From Desulfobacterales bacterium (GTDB taxonomy: Bacteria > Desulfobacterota > Desulfobacteria > Desulfobacterales > RPRI01): a DNA stretch of 14,111 bases. The position numbers and the translations under genes were made by a program. This document shows positions 1 through 7,878 of this stretch, piece by piece. The DNA lies in the NCBI GenBank assembly GCA_030689795.1, contig JAUYEO010000053.1, forward strand, positions 1 to 14,111, read 5' to 3'. The notes below the pieces were generated by a model. The model worked only from the letters and a program-made list of their open reading frames with translations. It made no database searches and was not told the DNA's origin. The stretch's first letter is position 1. Every line of letters starts with the position of its first letter.

Positions 1-72
1 GAATCAATTCATGGATTACGTCCAAAAGAATTTCAGGATGCAGTACGTTTGACAACAGAGCAGCAGGAATAA
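1..72 (+). CDS. C-terminal fragment of an upstream gene, cut by the window edge
   Basis: Frame 1 is open from the first base to a TAA at 70-72 and encodes 23 residues that look like normal protein (they include GLRPKEFQDAV and end in TTEQQE). The stop lies 8 bp before the histidine kinase ATG, a spacing typical of co-transcribed genes. The fragment is too short to identify a family. It could be a chance open frame. Confidence 0.35.
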   Translation, partial: ESIHGLRPKEFQDAVRLTTEQQE

Positions 73-80
73 AAAAAACA

Positions 81-2990
81 ATGGAAGACAACCCCCTATA
101 TAATACAAGAATAATAAAGAGCTTTGCTGAATATATAAGCAAATATCATCCTCGGCTTGATATGATGCCAATTCTCAACTACGCCGGAATCACGACCTAT
201 CAGCTTGAAGATGAAGGGCATTGGCTTACCCAAAAGCAGGTTGACCGGTTTTATGAAATCCTCGTTAAGACGGCAGGCGATCCGGATATTGCCAGAAAGG
301 CTGGGCAATATGCATCTTTTTCCAAATCGGCAGGTGGTATTTCGCAATATGTACTAGGTTACATGACCCCGTCCGCTGTCTATACTGTTCTCGGAAAACT
401 TTATCCCCATATGAGCAGGGGTTCAAGAGTGGAAACCAGAAAGGTTGGATCTAATCAGGCCGAAGTTACTGCTATTCAGAATCCCGGTGTTAAAGAAAAA
501 CCTTACCAGTGTGAAAACAGGTTAGGAACCTTTGAGGGTATCGCCAAGCTATTCACAAACGAACTGGCCAGGATTGAGCATACAACATGCATGCACATTT
601 CCGGTGACCGTTGTATTTACAATATCACATGGAAGACCATGCCCTCGTTTATCTGGAAAAGGATCGCCAATTACAGTTATCTGCTGTGTTTAATTATCTG
701 TCTTTCCCTTTTATTTATCCTTCCGGGTTGGTACAGTGTTATAACTATCTTGGCAATGATCCAGGTTGTCATGGGCATATCCTTATATCAGATTCATCTG
801 GAAAAGGATGAACTGGCATCAACTTTTAAAGATCATGGCGATACGGCGAGCAATCTTCTTGATGAGATTAATGCAAGATATAACAATTCCATGCTTGTCC
901 AGGAGATTGGCCAGGCATCCTCCAATATTCTGGACATTGATAACCTGCTTAAATTCACAATGGAAACGGTTGAAAAGCGATTGAATTTTGATCGTGGATT
1001 AATCATGCTTGCCAATCGGGACAGGACCCGCCTGGTTTACAGGGTTGGTTATGGATACAACCCGGATGAAGAAGCTTTGTTAATAAATACGGAGTTTCAT
1101 CTTGATAATCCAAAATCGAGAGGACCTTTTATTGTTTCCTTTAAACAGCAAAAACCTTTCTTAATAAACGACTTTAAAGATGTCGAGAAAGATTTTTCGG
1201 AAAGAAGTCGCGAATTCGTCAGAAAAATAAATGTTAAATCGTTTATTTGTGTTCCCATTATATATGAAGGCAAGTCTGAGGGCATTCTGGCTGTTGATAA
1301 CCATCACTCGAATCGATCGCTGAATCAGAGTGATATCAATCTTTTTTTAGGCATAGCGCCACAGCTTGGGATCAGCATCAATAACGCCAGATCTTACGAG
1401 TTAATCCGCGAAAGAGAGCAACGATTCAGGGCTCTCAGCGAAAACGCCCCTGACATAATTTATACACTCAATGTTAATGGAAGGTTTTCATATGTCAATC
1501 CTGCCTGGGGGAAAATCATAGGTTATCAAAAAGAAGATGTCATAGGAAAGTCCTTTACAGATTTTATAAAAAAAGAAGATATGGAAAGATTTATCCCTGC
1601 CTTTAACCATATAAGGGATAACAGGCAAACAATTATCGATTTGTACGTCTCGATATTACACAAAGATGGTTCGGAACGGTCATTTTACATGAGTGGCGCT
1701 CCGGATACAGATTCTGAAGGAAATGTAATCGGTGTCGTGGGGACCTTTAAAGATGTCACAGATCTTAAAAAATCAGAGTTCGAATTAAGGGGGATGAACG
1801 AAAGTTTAAGGCAGGAGATTGAAGAAAGAAAACTGGCGGAAGCAAAAAGAGCAGACCTCGAGCGCCAGCTGAGACAGGCGCAAAAGATGGAAGCAGTCGG
1901 GACTCTTGCCGGTGGGCTGGCCCACGATTTTAATAACCTGCTGATGGGTGTTCAGGGATATACTTCTTTGATGCTGCTGGATACAAATGAAAGTCACAAC
2001 CATTACGAAAAACTGAAAAATATCGAGAAATTTGTTATTCGCGGATCGGATCTTACCAAGCAATTGCTTGGATTTGCACGAGGAGGTAAATACGAAGTCA
2101 AGCCTACTGACATGAATGAACTAATCAAAACAAGCTCCCAGATGTTTGGCCGTACAAAGAAAGAAATATCTATTTTTACCACGCTTGAATCCAGGATCTG
2201 GGGGGTTGAAGTTGACCAGGGACAAATTGAGCAGGTACTTCTGAACCTTTACCTCAATGCCACGCAAGCCATGCCTGGAGGTGGTAATATATATATTGAA
2301 ACTAAAAATATTATAATCGATGAAAATGAAACACGAAACAAATATTTCAAATCCGGCAAGTACGTCAGGATAATTGTGAAAGACACTGGCGTTGGTATTG
2401 ATGAGAAGATAAAAGGGAGGATTTTCGACCCATTTTTCACAACAAAGGAGATGGGGCGTGGAACCGGCCTTGGGCTTGCCTCTGCTTACGGCATCATTAA
2501 ATCCCATAATGGATTTATCAATGTCGAGAGTGAAGTAGGCCATGGCAGTGATTTCATCATCCACTTGCCGGCCTCGGAAAAAGCATCCGGAAAAGAAATC
2601 GTTATTACTGAAAAGCTGTTTATGGGAAATGAAACACTGCTCCTAGTTGATGACGAAGAAGATATTCTTAAAATAAGCGCCGAGATGCTTAACAGATTGG
2701 GATATAAGGTGATGCCTGTCAGGAGCGGAATAGAAGCGGTTAAACTATTCACGGAAAAAAAGGACGATATTCATTTGGTTATTCTCGACATGGTAATGCC
2801 GGAAATGAATGGGAGCGAAACGTTCAACCTTCTTAAGAAAATCAAGCCTGATCTCAAGGTACTTCTTTCCAGCGGGTACAGCCTGTCCGAAGAAGCATCT
2901 CATATTTTAAACAACGGACGCAACAGCTTTATACAAAAGCCTTTTGATATTAACAGAGTATCTTCCAAAATCCGTGAGCTTCTTGACTGA
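81..2990 (+). CDS. Membrane-anchored hybrid sensor histidine kinase (GAF-PAS-HisKA-HATPase-receiver)
   Basis: This is a 969-aa phosphorelay kinase expected to autophosphorylate on His and pass phosphate to its own receiver. Residues 1-185 form an N-terminal region ending in a Cys/His-rich stretch (C170, H172, GD175-176, C178). Two hydrophobic segments lie at about 198-236, followed by a GAF domain (~268-438), a PAS domain (~445-562) and a coiled-coil linker (~565-603). The phosphoacceptor H-box is HDFNN at H615. The ATPase has its N-box at N726, DTGVGI at 768-773, FDPFFTTK at 782-789 and GRGTGLGLA at 792-800. The receiver has D857/D858, phosphoacceptor D903, S930 and K953, so both kinase and receiver keep their key residues. 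No DNA-binding output domain is present, so a downstream partner elsewhere is likely. The ligand is unknown. The N-terminal region loosely resembles the sensor half of some AraC-type regulators, and its Cys/His end recalls V4R-type domains; neither assignment is firm. Confidence 0.93.
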   Translation: MEDNPLYNTRIIKSFAEYISKYHPRLDMMPILNYAGITTYQLEDEGHWLTQKQVDRFYEILVKTAGDPDIARKAGQYASFSKSAGGISQYVLGYMTPSAVYTVLGKLYPHMSRGSRVETRKVGSNQAEVTAIQNPGVKEKPYQCENRLGTFEGIAKLFTNELARIEHTTCMHISGDRCIYNITWKTMPSFIWKRIANYSYLLCLIICLSLLFILPGWYSVITILAMIQVVMGISLYQIHLEKDELASTFKDHGDTASNLLDEINARYNNSMLVQEIGQASSNILDIDNLLKFTMETVEKRLNFDRGLIMLANRDRTRLVYRVGYGYNPDEEALLINTEFHLDNPKSRGPFIVSFKQQKPFLINDFKDVEKDFSERSREFVRKINVKSFICVPIIYEGKSEGILAVDNHHSNRSLNQSDINLFLGIAPQLGISINNARSYELIREREQRFRALSENAPDIIYTLNVNGRFSYVNPAWGKIIGYQKEDVIGKSFTDFIKKEDMERFIPAFNHIRDNRQTIIDLYVSILHKDGSERSFYMSGAPDTDSEGNVIGVVGTFKDVTDLKKSEFELRGMNESLRQEIEERKLAEAKRADLERQLRQAQKMEAVGTLAGGLAHDFNNLLMGVQGYTSLMLLDTNESHNHYEKLKNIEKFVIRGSDLTKQLLGFARGGKYEVKPTDMNELIKTSSQMFGRTKKEISIFTTLESRIWGVEVDQGQIEQVLLNLYLNATQAMPGGGNIYIETKNIIIDENETRNKYFKSGKYVRIIVKDTGVGIDEKIKGRIFDPFFTTKEMGRGTGLGLASAYGIIKSHNGFINVESEVGHGSDFIIHLPASEKASGKEIVITEKLFMGNETLLLVDDEEDILKISAEMLNRLGYKVMPVRSGIEAVKLFTEKKDDIHLVILDMVMPEMNGSETFNLLKKIKPDLKVLLSSGYSLSEEASHILNNGRNSFIQKPFDINRVSSKIRELLD

Positions 2991-3015
2991 TAGACTTTGA
3001 CTGCGTGACCCTCTT

Positions 3016-3060
3016 ATTGAAGCTCCATGCAGCAAACTGCAGTCCGCCTGAGGCGGATTC
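3016..3060. repeat. Intergenic palindromic repeat with two small hairpins
   Basis: The gap between the kinase and the acyl-CoA dehydrogenase holds two adjacent perfect stems: TGCAG/CTGCA (3028-3032 with 3037-3041) and TCCGCC/GGCGGA (3043-3048 with 3052-3057). The unit opens with ATTGAAGCTCC (3016-3026), an 11-mer that recurs at 5241-5251 before another GTCCGCC-containing palindrome. No T-run follows, so it does not look like a standard intrinsic terminator. A dispersed REP-like element is the better reading. Confidence 0.6.
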
Positions 3061-3116
3061 GCCTGCATTGAAGAATCACTTAAAAATTTATCAATTTTGA
3101 AGAAGAGGAAAGCACT

Positions 3117-4361
3117 ATGTTGGACTACTTGTTATCAGAAGAAGCATTAAAATTCAGGGAAGAAATACGGTGTTTTGTAAAATCGATCCCTCGCCAGATG
3201 ATCCTCGATATGGATGCAGACAAAATCCGGTTTCCCAAAGAGTTTCTGACAGAAGCCGGAAAACGGAATCTCATGGGCTGCCGTTATCCGGAAAAATGGG
3301 GCGGAAGGGAGATGGACTGGGCAACAACAGCGATGGTGATGGAAGAAATCGGAACCCTCGGATATATTTTTGCCTGCGTTTTCGGAGTAGGAGCCGAACT
3401 TGTATGTGATGCAATTATAAGGCACGGCACCGACAAGCAAAAAGAAAAGTATGTTGCGCCGCTGTTAAAAGGAGAGTTGTTTGCCGCAGAATGCCTCACG
3501 GAACCCAGAGGCGGCTCCGATTTTTTCGGAACAACCACTACGGCAGAGGATAAAGGCGATTATTTTCTCATAAACGGCCAGAAACGCTTTATAGTAGGCG
3601 CCGAGGGAGCCGACTATTTTCTGGTTTATGCCAAAACCAATCCCTCCGCTAAGCCCCATGAATCTCTTACATGCTTTATTGTAGACAGGAGCCCCGGAGT
3701 TGAAACAAAGTATCTTTACGGACTAATGGGCTGCAGGGGCGGCGGAGCGGGCAGGCTGGTTTTTAAAGATGTCAAGGTTCCGAAAGAAAACATTGTCGGA
3801 AAACTCAACGGGGCATACTCGGTCTTTAACACGATGATGATACCTGAAAGGCTTGGAACAGCGGCAATGACAATAGGCGCTGCAAGGCCTGCTCTTGAAA
3901 TCGCAACCGGCTATTCCATGAAGCGAAAGGCTTTCGGAACGGTCATCAGTCAGTTCCAGGGAGTAAGTTTCCAGATAGCAGAAGCCGCCATGCTTCTTGA
4001 TGCCTCAAGATCAATGGTTTATACTACCTGCCGTGCCGTTGACACGAATCAGGAATCACACCTTATACGAAGGATGGTTTCCGAAACGAAGAAATTTGTA
4101 ACGGAATCCTGCCAGAAAGTTGCGCATAATTCGATGCAGGTAATGGGAGGCATCGGCTATACAAATATTTATCCGGTAGAACGCATAGTAAGGGATTTAA
4201 GGCTTGCCTCCATATGGACAGGTACAAATGAAGTCATGTCATTTATTATTGCAAATGAATGGTACCGGGAATACATAATATGCAGAAAAGCCGGCACATT
4301 AAGAGACTGTGAAAAAGACGCGCCTGAATCAGATGCTGCTGATGAAAAAATCTACGAGTAA
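3117..4361 (+). CDS. Acyl-CoA dehydrogenase, isovaleryl-CoA-dehydrogenase-like active site
   Basis: This 414-aa FAD enzyme should catalyse alpha,beta-dehydrogenation of an acyl-CoA and pass electrons to an electron-transfer flavoprotein. The family signature TEPRGGSD lies at 128-135. The flavin-side segment KRFIVGAEGAD (156-166) has Phe where many members have Trp. The second signature runs from about QVMGGIGY (341-348) to WTGTNEV (367-373). The usual catalytic Glu of the YEGT motif is replaced by T368. A Glu is found instead at E244 in the IPERLG stretch, the position used by isovaleryl-CoA and long-chain acyl-CoA dehydrogenases. The C-terminus has a short acidic tail of about 25 residues. 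The start is supported by GAGG at 3105-3108, 8 nt upstream. The hydrolase gene follows after 10 bp. The substrate cannot be told from sequence alone; branched-chain or other non-straight-chain CoA esters are plausible. Confidence 0.92.
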   Translation: MLDYLLSEEALKFREEIRCFVKSIPRQMILDMDADKIRFPKEFLTEAGKRNLMGCRYPEKWGGREMDWATTAMVMEEIGTLGYIFACVFGVGAELVCDAIIRHGTDKQKEKYVAPLLKGELFAAECLTEPRGGSDFFGTTTTAEDKGDYFLINGQKRFIVGAEGADYFLVYAKTNPSAKPHESLTCFIVDRSPGVETKYLYGLMGCRGGGAGRLVFKDVKVPKENIVGKLNGAYSVFNTMMIPERLGTAAMTIGAARPALEIATGYSMKRKAFGTVISQFQGVSFQIAEAAMLLDASRSMVYTTCRAVDTNQESHLIRRMVSETKKFVTESCQKVAHNSMQVMGGIGYTNIYPVERIVRDLRLASIWTGTNEVMSFIIANEWYREYIICRKAGTLRDCEKDAPESDAADEKIYE

Positions 4362-4371
4362 ATGACAATTC

Positions 4372-5175
4372 ATGAACATCAAGGAAAAACACCTGTTCGG
4401 AGAAGTCGAGGCTTACAAGTTCGGTTTCGGCCCTGTCGGCCCGCCGCTTATGTCCGTTTTCCTGTATTATCTTGACGGCCTTGTCATCGATACGGCCCAG
4501 AGCAATATGCAAAAATACATAATCGGCGCTCTGAAAGAAAATAAAATCGAAAAAGTTCTGCTTACGCACCATCATGAAGATCACAGCGGAAATGCTTCGG
4601 CCATAAGCAAATGTTTTAACGTAAAGGTATACGGCCACGGCATAACCGCCGATAAAATGGAAAAAACCTTTAAAATACGCTCATATCAGATCTATACATG
4701 GGGAAAATCACAACAGGTATCCGTTTCGCCTCTGCCCTCAATGGTTGAAACAGCAAAGTACAGACTGAGGCATATTCATACTCCGGGACACAGCATGGAC
4801 CATACGGTCTATCTTGAAGAAAATCATGGATGGCTTTTCTCCGGTGATCTTTACCTTGGAGATAGGATAAAATATTTCCGTTCCGATGAAAAATTCAAAG
4901 ATCAGATAGATTCCATCAAAATGATTCTTGAATATGATTTTGACGCTCTTTTCTGCGCACATAATCCGGTGCAAAAAAATGGGAAAAAAAGACTGACCAA
5001 TAAGCTTTCATTTTTAGAGGACATTTACGGAAAAGTTCAGGATCTTTGCAGGAAAGGATACCCGGAAAAAGCCATTGTAAAGGCTCTGGGAAATGAAAAA
5101 GACAAGTTAGTCAAATTTGTGACTTTGGGAAACGTCAGCTTTGCGCAGATGGTCCGCTCCGCCATGGAGCAATGA
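4372..5175 (+). CDS. MBL-fold metallo-hydrolase (LACTB2/thioesterase-like)
   Basis: This 267-aa protein carries a complete binuclear metal site of the metallo-beta-lactamase superfamily: HHHEDH at 66-71 (H66, H68, D70, H71), HTPGHS with H140, D159 in the FSGDL segment and H197. Cytosolic location is expected because no signal peptide is visible. The region after residue 205 looks helical and matches the small C-terminal winged-helix-like tail found in LACTB2-type members. The gene starts 10 bp after the acyl-CoA dehydrogenase stop with no clear Shine-Dalgarno, which suggests translation linked to the upstream gene. Pairing with an acyl-CoA dehydrogenase hints at hydrolysis of a CoA thioester or lactone, but the superfamily is very broad and the substrate is unknown. 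Confidence 0.88.
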   Translation: MNIKEKHLFGEVEAYKFGFGPVGPPLMSVFLYYLDGLVIDTAQSNMQKYIIGALKENKIEKVLLTHHHEDHSGNASAISKCFNVKVYGHGITADKMEKTFKIRSYQIYTWGKSQQVSVSPLPSMVETAKYRLRHIHTPGHSMDHTVYLEENHGWLFSGDLYLGDRIKYFRSDEKFKDQIDSIKMILEYDFDALFCAHNPVQKNGKKRLTNKLSFLEDIYGKVQDLCRKGYPEKAIVKALGNEKDKLVKFVTLGNVSFAQMVRSAMEQ

Positions 5176-5240
5176 TTATCCGGTCATGTTTTATCACCTT
5201 TTATGGTTTCCTGTTCCTCGCCTGATATAATTCGTAATCA

Positions 5241-5310
5241 ATTGAAGCTCCCCGCTGCAAGTCCGCCCGCCACACTGATTGGCGGGACCTTCGGCGGGGA
5301 ATATGCTCGC
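5241..5310. repeat. Composite palindromic repeat
   Basis: Nested stems share one centre: outer TCCCCGC/GCGGGGA (5249-5255 with 5294-5300) and inner CCCGCCA/TGGCGGG (5266-5272 with 5280-5286). The element opens with the same ATTGAAGCTCC 11-mer as the unit at 3016-3026. No T-run follows it on the + strand. It lies between the hydrolase stop and the 3' end of the convergent tRNA. It may slow or end transcription from both sides, but a mobile REP-like origin is equally possible. Confidence 0.65.
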
Positions 5311-5351
5311 TGTTTCGGTTCAAATACAAAAAGCGTGGCGTAGAAAAACTG

Positions 5352-5438
5352 TGGTGCCGAAGCGGGGACTTGAACCCCGATGGAGAACTCTCCACTAGAC
5401 CCTGAACCTAGCGCGTCTACCAGTTCCGCCACTTCGGC
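5352..5438 (-). tRNA. tRNA-Leu (anticodon CAG)
   Basis: The minus strand folds as a class II tRNA. The acceptor stem is GCCGAAG/CTTCGGC with an encoded ACCA end (CCA at 5352-5354). The D arm contains CTGGTAGAC. The anticodon loop is TTCAGGG with anticodon CAG at 5402-5404. The long variable arm is GGAGA-GT-TCTCC. The T arm is CGGGG-TTCAAGT-CCCCG. It decodes the leucine codon CUG. The mature gene is 87 nt. It is a lone tRNA, divergent from ribF. Confidence 0.97.
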
Positions 5439-5474
5439 ACGCAAATAAAATATTGATTTAAAATCGAAGGTAGG

Positions 5475-5504
5475 ATAACTAAAATTTTTTCGATAATTTG
5501 TCAA
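5475..5504 (-). promoter_or_regulatory. Candidate promoter of tRNA-Leu
   Basis: A perfect -35 box TTGACA reads on the minus strand at 5504-5499. The best -10 candidate about 18 nt further is AGTTAT (5480-5475), only a 3/6 match to consensus, which lowers confidence. The spacing would put the transcript start roughly 25-30 nt before the mature tRNA 5' end. Confidence 0.35.
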
Positions 5505-5533
5505 GTCTATTATTGGAACTTGGAAACTATATA

Positions 5534-6469
5534 ATGAAACTTATTGATAATATTGATTCGATTACAAAACCATTTGATAATGCTGTAATAACGATAGGGA
5601 ATTTTGATGGTGTTCATATAGGGCATCAGGCTCTTTTCCATGAAGTTATTGAAAAAGCGGATGCTATAAACGGAACTTCGATAGCCATGACATTTAACCC
5701 TCATCCTGTGAGAGTGTTAAAACAAAACGGGCATCCGCCTCTAATAACAGTGCACGAACAAAAGACAGAACTCATTGAAAAAACAGGTATCGACGTTTTA
5801 ATTTGCGTTCCTTTTACCCTTGATTTTGCATCAATATCGGCAAGAGATTTTGTAAGGGATCTTCTTGTTAAACGAATTGGAATGAAGGCAATTGTAGTCG
5901 GGAAAGACTACACTTTCGGGAAAAACCGTGAAGGAAATCTCGATTTTTTAAAGAGATGCGCAAAGGAATACGACTTTGAAGTAATAGTAGCCGACTGGAT
6001 ACCGATTTCAAACAACCTGCAGGGTCGGATCAGCAGCACAAAAATACGTGAACTGGTGACCGACGGCAAAGTTGCGGAAGCGCAGCAGCATCTTGGCCGT
6101 TACTATCAGGTAAGAGGGACAGTCATGACCGGACGCAACAGGGGCGGCAGGCTTCTCGGATTTCCTACTGCAAATATAAAACTGCATGATGAACTTTGTC
6201 CCAAAACAGGAGTCTATGCGGTAACCGTTGAATGCATGGAATCCAGATATAAGGGTGTGGCAAATATCGGGTACAGTCCCACATTTGAGGATAATATTTT
6301 TACTGTTGAAGTTCATATTCTTGATTTCAACGAAAACATATATGGCCGTAATATCAGGGTAAATTTCATAAGCAGGATCAGGGATGAATTGAAATTTGCC
6401 GATATTGATCAGCTTTCTGAACAGATAAAGAAAGATATTGATAAGGCGCGAAGGATATTGTCTCTCTAA
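5534..6469 (+). CDS. ribF: Bifunctional riboflavin kinase / FMN adenylyltransferase
   Basis: RibF phosphorylates riboflavin to FMN and adenylylates FMN to FAD in the cytosol. The N-terminal nucleotidylyltransferase half shows GNFDGVHIGH (22-31), NPHP (55-58), GKDYTFGKNREG (123-134) and the ISSTKIREL segment (166-174). The C-terminal flavokinase half shows GRNRGGRLLGFPTANI (200-215), GVYAV (226-230) and the VEVHILDF strand with the expected catalytic Glu at E259. The length (311 aa) is normal. An in-frame TTG at 5498 would add 12 residues, but the family normally begins just before the GNFDG motif and that TTG overlaps the tRNA -35 box, so the ATG at 5534 is preferred. The Shine-Dalgarno is weak (GGAA at 5522-5525). 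The gene could share a message with the YbhN gene downstream, though a repeat lies between them. Confidence 0.95.
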   Translation: MKLIDNIDSITKPFDNAVITIGNFDGVHIGHQALFHEVIEKADAINGTSIAMTFNPHPVRVLKQNGHPPLITVHEQKTELIEKTGIDVLICVPFTLDFASISARDFVRDLLVKRIGMKAIVVGKDYTFGKNREGNLDFLKRCAKEYDFEVIVADWIPISNNLQGRISSTKIRELVTDGKVAEAQQHLGRYYQVRGTVMTGRNRGGRLLGFPTANIKLHDELCPKTGVYAVTVECMESRYKGVANIGYSPTFEDNIFTVEVHILDFNENIYGRNIRVNFISRIRDELKFADIDQLSEQIKKDIDKARRILSL

Positions 6470-6481
6470 TCAAAAAAAATA

Positions 6482-6579
6482 TAACTATTCAGCCACAGAT
6501 TCACACAGATGAACGCAGATATGATAATAAAAGAAAAAATATCAGTGATGATCAGCGTAGATCGGTGGCTGAGTAGTTA
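6482..6579. repeat. 98-bp palindromic repeat, intact copy 1
   Basis: The ends are inverted repeats: TAACTATTCAGCCAC (6482-6496) against the complement of GTGGCTGAGTAGTTA (6565-6579), matching at 14 of 15. The body continues with loosely complementary CACAGATTCACACAGATG and GATCAGCGTAGATC stretches. Similar A-rich strings flank it: CAAAAAAAATA (6471-6481) and CAAAAAAATAA (6580-6590). These could be a target duplication or part of the target preference. Copy 2 lies at 7664-7878. The CACAGATTCACACAGATGAACGCAGAT type of repeat is, to my knowledge, widespread in many bacteria. Confidence 0.85.
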
Positions 6580-6589
6580 CAAAAAAATA

Positions 6590-7666
6590 ATGAATAGAAA
6601 TACAACCATCTCCCTTTTCCTGGGAACCGCAATCTCTGTTGCAGCATTACACTTTGCCTTCAGAAATATTCCACTTGATGATCTTTCAGTTTACCTTTTT
6701 TCCATAAACTATTATTGGATAATCCCGGCTGTCGCAGTAAGCCTTTCAACTTTTCTCATAAGGGCATTAAGATGGCAGGCAATACTTGAACCTGTTCGGA
6801 AAATAAGCTTTATGCAGGCTTTTCACCCCCTCATGACAGGCTTTATGTTAAACTGCATACTCCCGGGAAGGATCGGGGAGGTGGCAAGGCCGGCCATCCT
6901 GATGAAAAATGAAAATATACCTTTTTCGACAGGAATAGCCACCGTTGCTGTTGAACGAATATTCGATATTATCTTTTTATTCATTCTTTTTATAACCATA
7001 ATGGCAGGCATAAAAATTGACCCTGATCTTGTTGTTGATTTCGGGGGCTACCGATTAAACAACGCGGATCTTATTACCGCAGGTAAAAATCTTGCCGGAA
7101 CCGGCGCAATACTTGTTGCGGGCAGTTTTCTTCTTTTTTTCGGTAACACAAGAAAATTCATGGGTTGTATTATTATGAAATTGCCTCTTATCTTCTTCTT
7201 TGCAAGTTCACCCTTTAAAAAGAAGATTGAAGATAAAATCTCTCTTCCTGCGCTGCGCGTCCTGGAAAATTTTTCAAACGGTTTTTTGCTGATAAGGCGC
7301 CCCCGGACAATATTGATATCCTCTTGCTACACCCTGGCAGTCTGGATCCTTTCCGCCCTTTCATATTACCTGCTTGCGCTCGGCTGTCCTGGAATCAATC
7401 TCTCATTCACAGAACTAACCGCGGTTATGATTATTGTTTGTTTCTTTATAGCTCTTCCTTCCGCTCCAGGTTACTGGGGTCTCTGGGAAGCAGGCGGTAT
7501 TTTTGCAATGTCTCTTTTTGGAGTCTCCGCAAAGGACGCAGCAGGCTATACTCTGACAAATCATGTAATACAGATGGTTCCGGTAATCATAACCGGTCTT
7601 GTTTCAGCAATGATAACAGGCGTAAATATAGGATATTTCAATAAATCAGACAAAAAAATAAAGTAA
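6590..7666 (+). CDS. YbhN/UPF0104-family integral membrane protein (lysylphosphatidylglycerol synthase TM region)
   Basis: From the ATG at 6590 this is a 358-aa polytopic inner-membrane protein related to the flippase half of MprF and to AglD-type proteins. Hydrophobic segments lie at about 6-23, 42-58, 112-140, 169-205, 241-263, 275-295 and 327-347. The family motif GFMLNCILPGRIGEVARP is at 84-101, and the C-terminal ALPSAPGYWGLWEAG is at 288-302. The open frame reaches back to an ATG at 6509, but those 27 extra codons come from the 98-bp repeat and are hydrophilic, so the later start is preferred. Neither start has a good Shine-Dalgarno. The stop codon TAA (7664-7666) is the first three bases of repeat copy 2, so the C-terminus ends at the repeat junction. 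The likely role is moving or handling a lipid or polyprenyl-linked substrate; the exact substrate is unknown. Confidence 0.88.
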   Translation: MNRNTTISLFLGTAISVAALHFAFRNIPLDDLSVYLFSINYYWIIPAVAVSLSTFLIRALRWQAILEPVRKISFMQAFHPLMTGFMLNCILPGRIGEVARPAILMKNENIPFSTGIATVAVERIFDIIFLFILFITIMAGIKIDPDLVVDFGGYRLNNADLITAGKNLAGTGAILVAGSFLLFFGNTRKFMGCIIMKLPLIFFFASSPFKKKIEDKISLPALRVLENFSNGFLLIRRPRTILISSCYTLAVWILSALSYYLLALGCPGINLSFTELTAVMIIVCFFIALPSAPGYWGLWEAGGIFAMSLFGVSAKDAAGYTLTNHVIQMVPVIITGLVSAMITGVNIGYFNKSDKKIK

Positions 7667-7878
7667 CTATTCAGCCACAGATTCACACAGATGAACGCAG
7701 ATAGATTTAAATACAAAGAAATAAACTGCTAAGGTGGATAGGCTGTAGGCTTTTAGGCTGTAGGTGTTTAGCTAACAGTCTACAGCCTAAAGGCCTACAG
7801 TCTAAATAACCTGAGTAGTTATATAATAAAAGAAAAAATATCAGCGATGATCAGCGTAGATCGGTGGCTGAGTAGTTA
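7664..7878. repeat. 98-bp repeat, copy 2, split by an insertion
   Basis: The left part (7664-7703) is identical over about 40 bp to the left part of copy 1. The right part (from about 7823 to 7878) matches the right part of copy 1 with one clear difference (ATCAGCGATG for ATCAGTGATG). Between them lies about 119 bp absent from copy 1. The string CTGAGTAGTTA, which forms the right end of the repeat (7868-7878), also occurs at the end of the insert (7811-7821). This gap separates the YbhN gene from def. Confidence 0.85.
7704..7822. repeat. Insert within repeat copy 2 carrying a ~60-bp hairpin
   Basis: The segment contains a long inverted repeat: 7742-7762 pairs with 7781-7801 at 19 of 21 positions, with an 18-nt loop that itself has TGTT/AACA arms. 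The arms are built from GGCTGTAGG/CCTACAG-type words, and TAGGCTGTAGG-like direct repeats occur in the left arm. No coding potential is visible. At the right junction the sequence TATAAT (7822-7827) appears, where copy 1 reads TATGATAAT; no good -35 box lies upstream of it. Confidence 0.75.

Noticed and set aside
49..71. TTGACA (49-54) as a -35 box for the histidine kinase
   Set aside because: No -10-like sequence lies 16-18 nt downstream, and the region appears to be the coding end of the upstream gene.
2121..2564. 147-aa minus-strand open frame
   Set aside because: It is antisense to the conserved ATPase domain of the histidine kinase and shows no recognisable motif.
5238..5504. 88-aa minus-strand open frame containing VAELVDALGSGSS and VQVPASAP
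   Set aside because: It is the translation of tRNA-Leu and its flanks; these strings are the usual false protein of a leucine tRNA.
6509..6589. Upstream ATG adding 27 residues to the YbhN protein
   Set aside because: The codons come from the 98-bp repeat, are hydrophilic and have no Shine-Dalgarno; kept only as a finding about the repeat.
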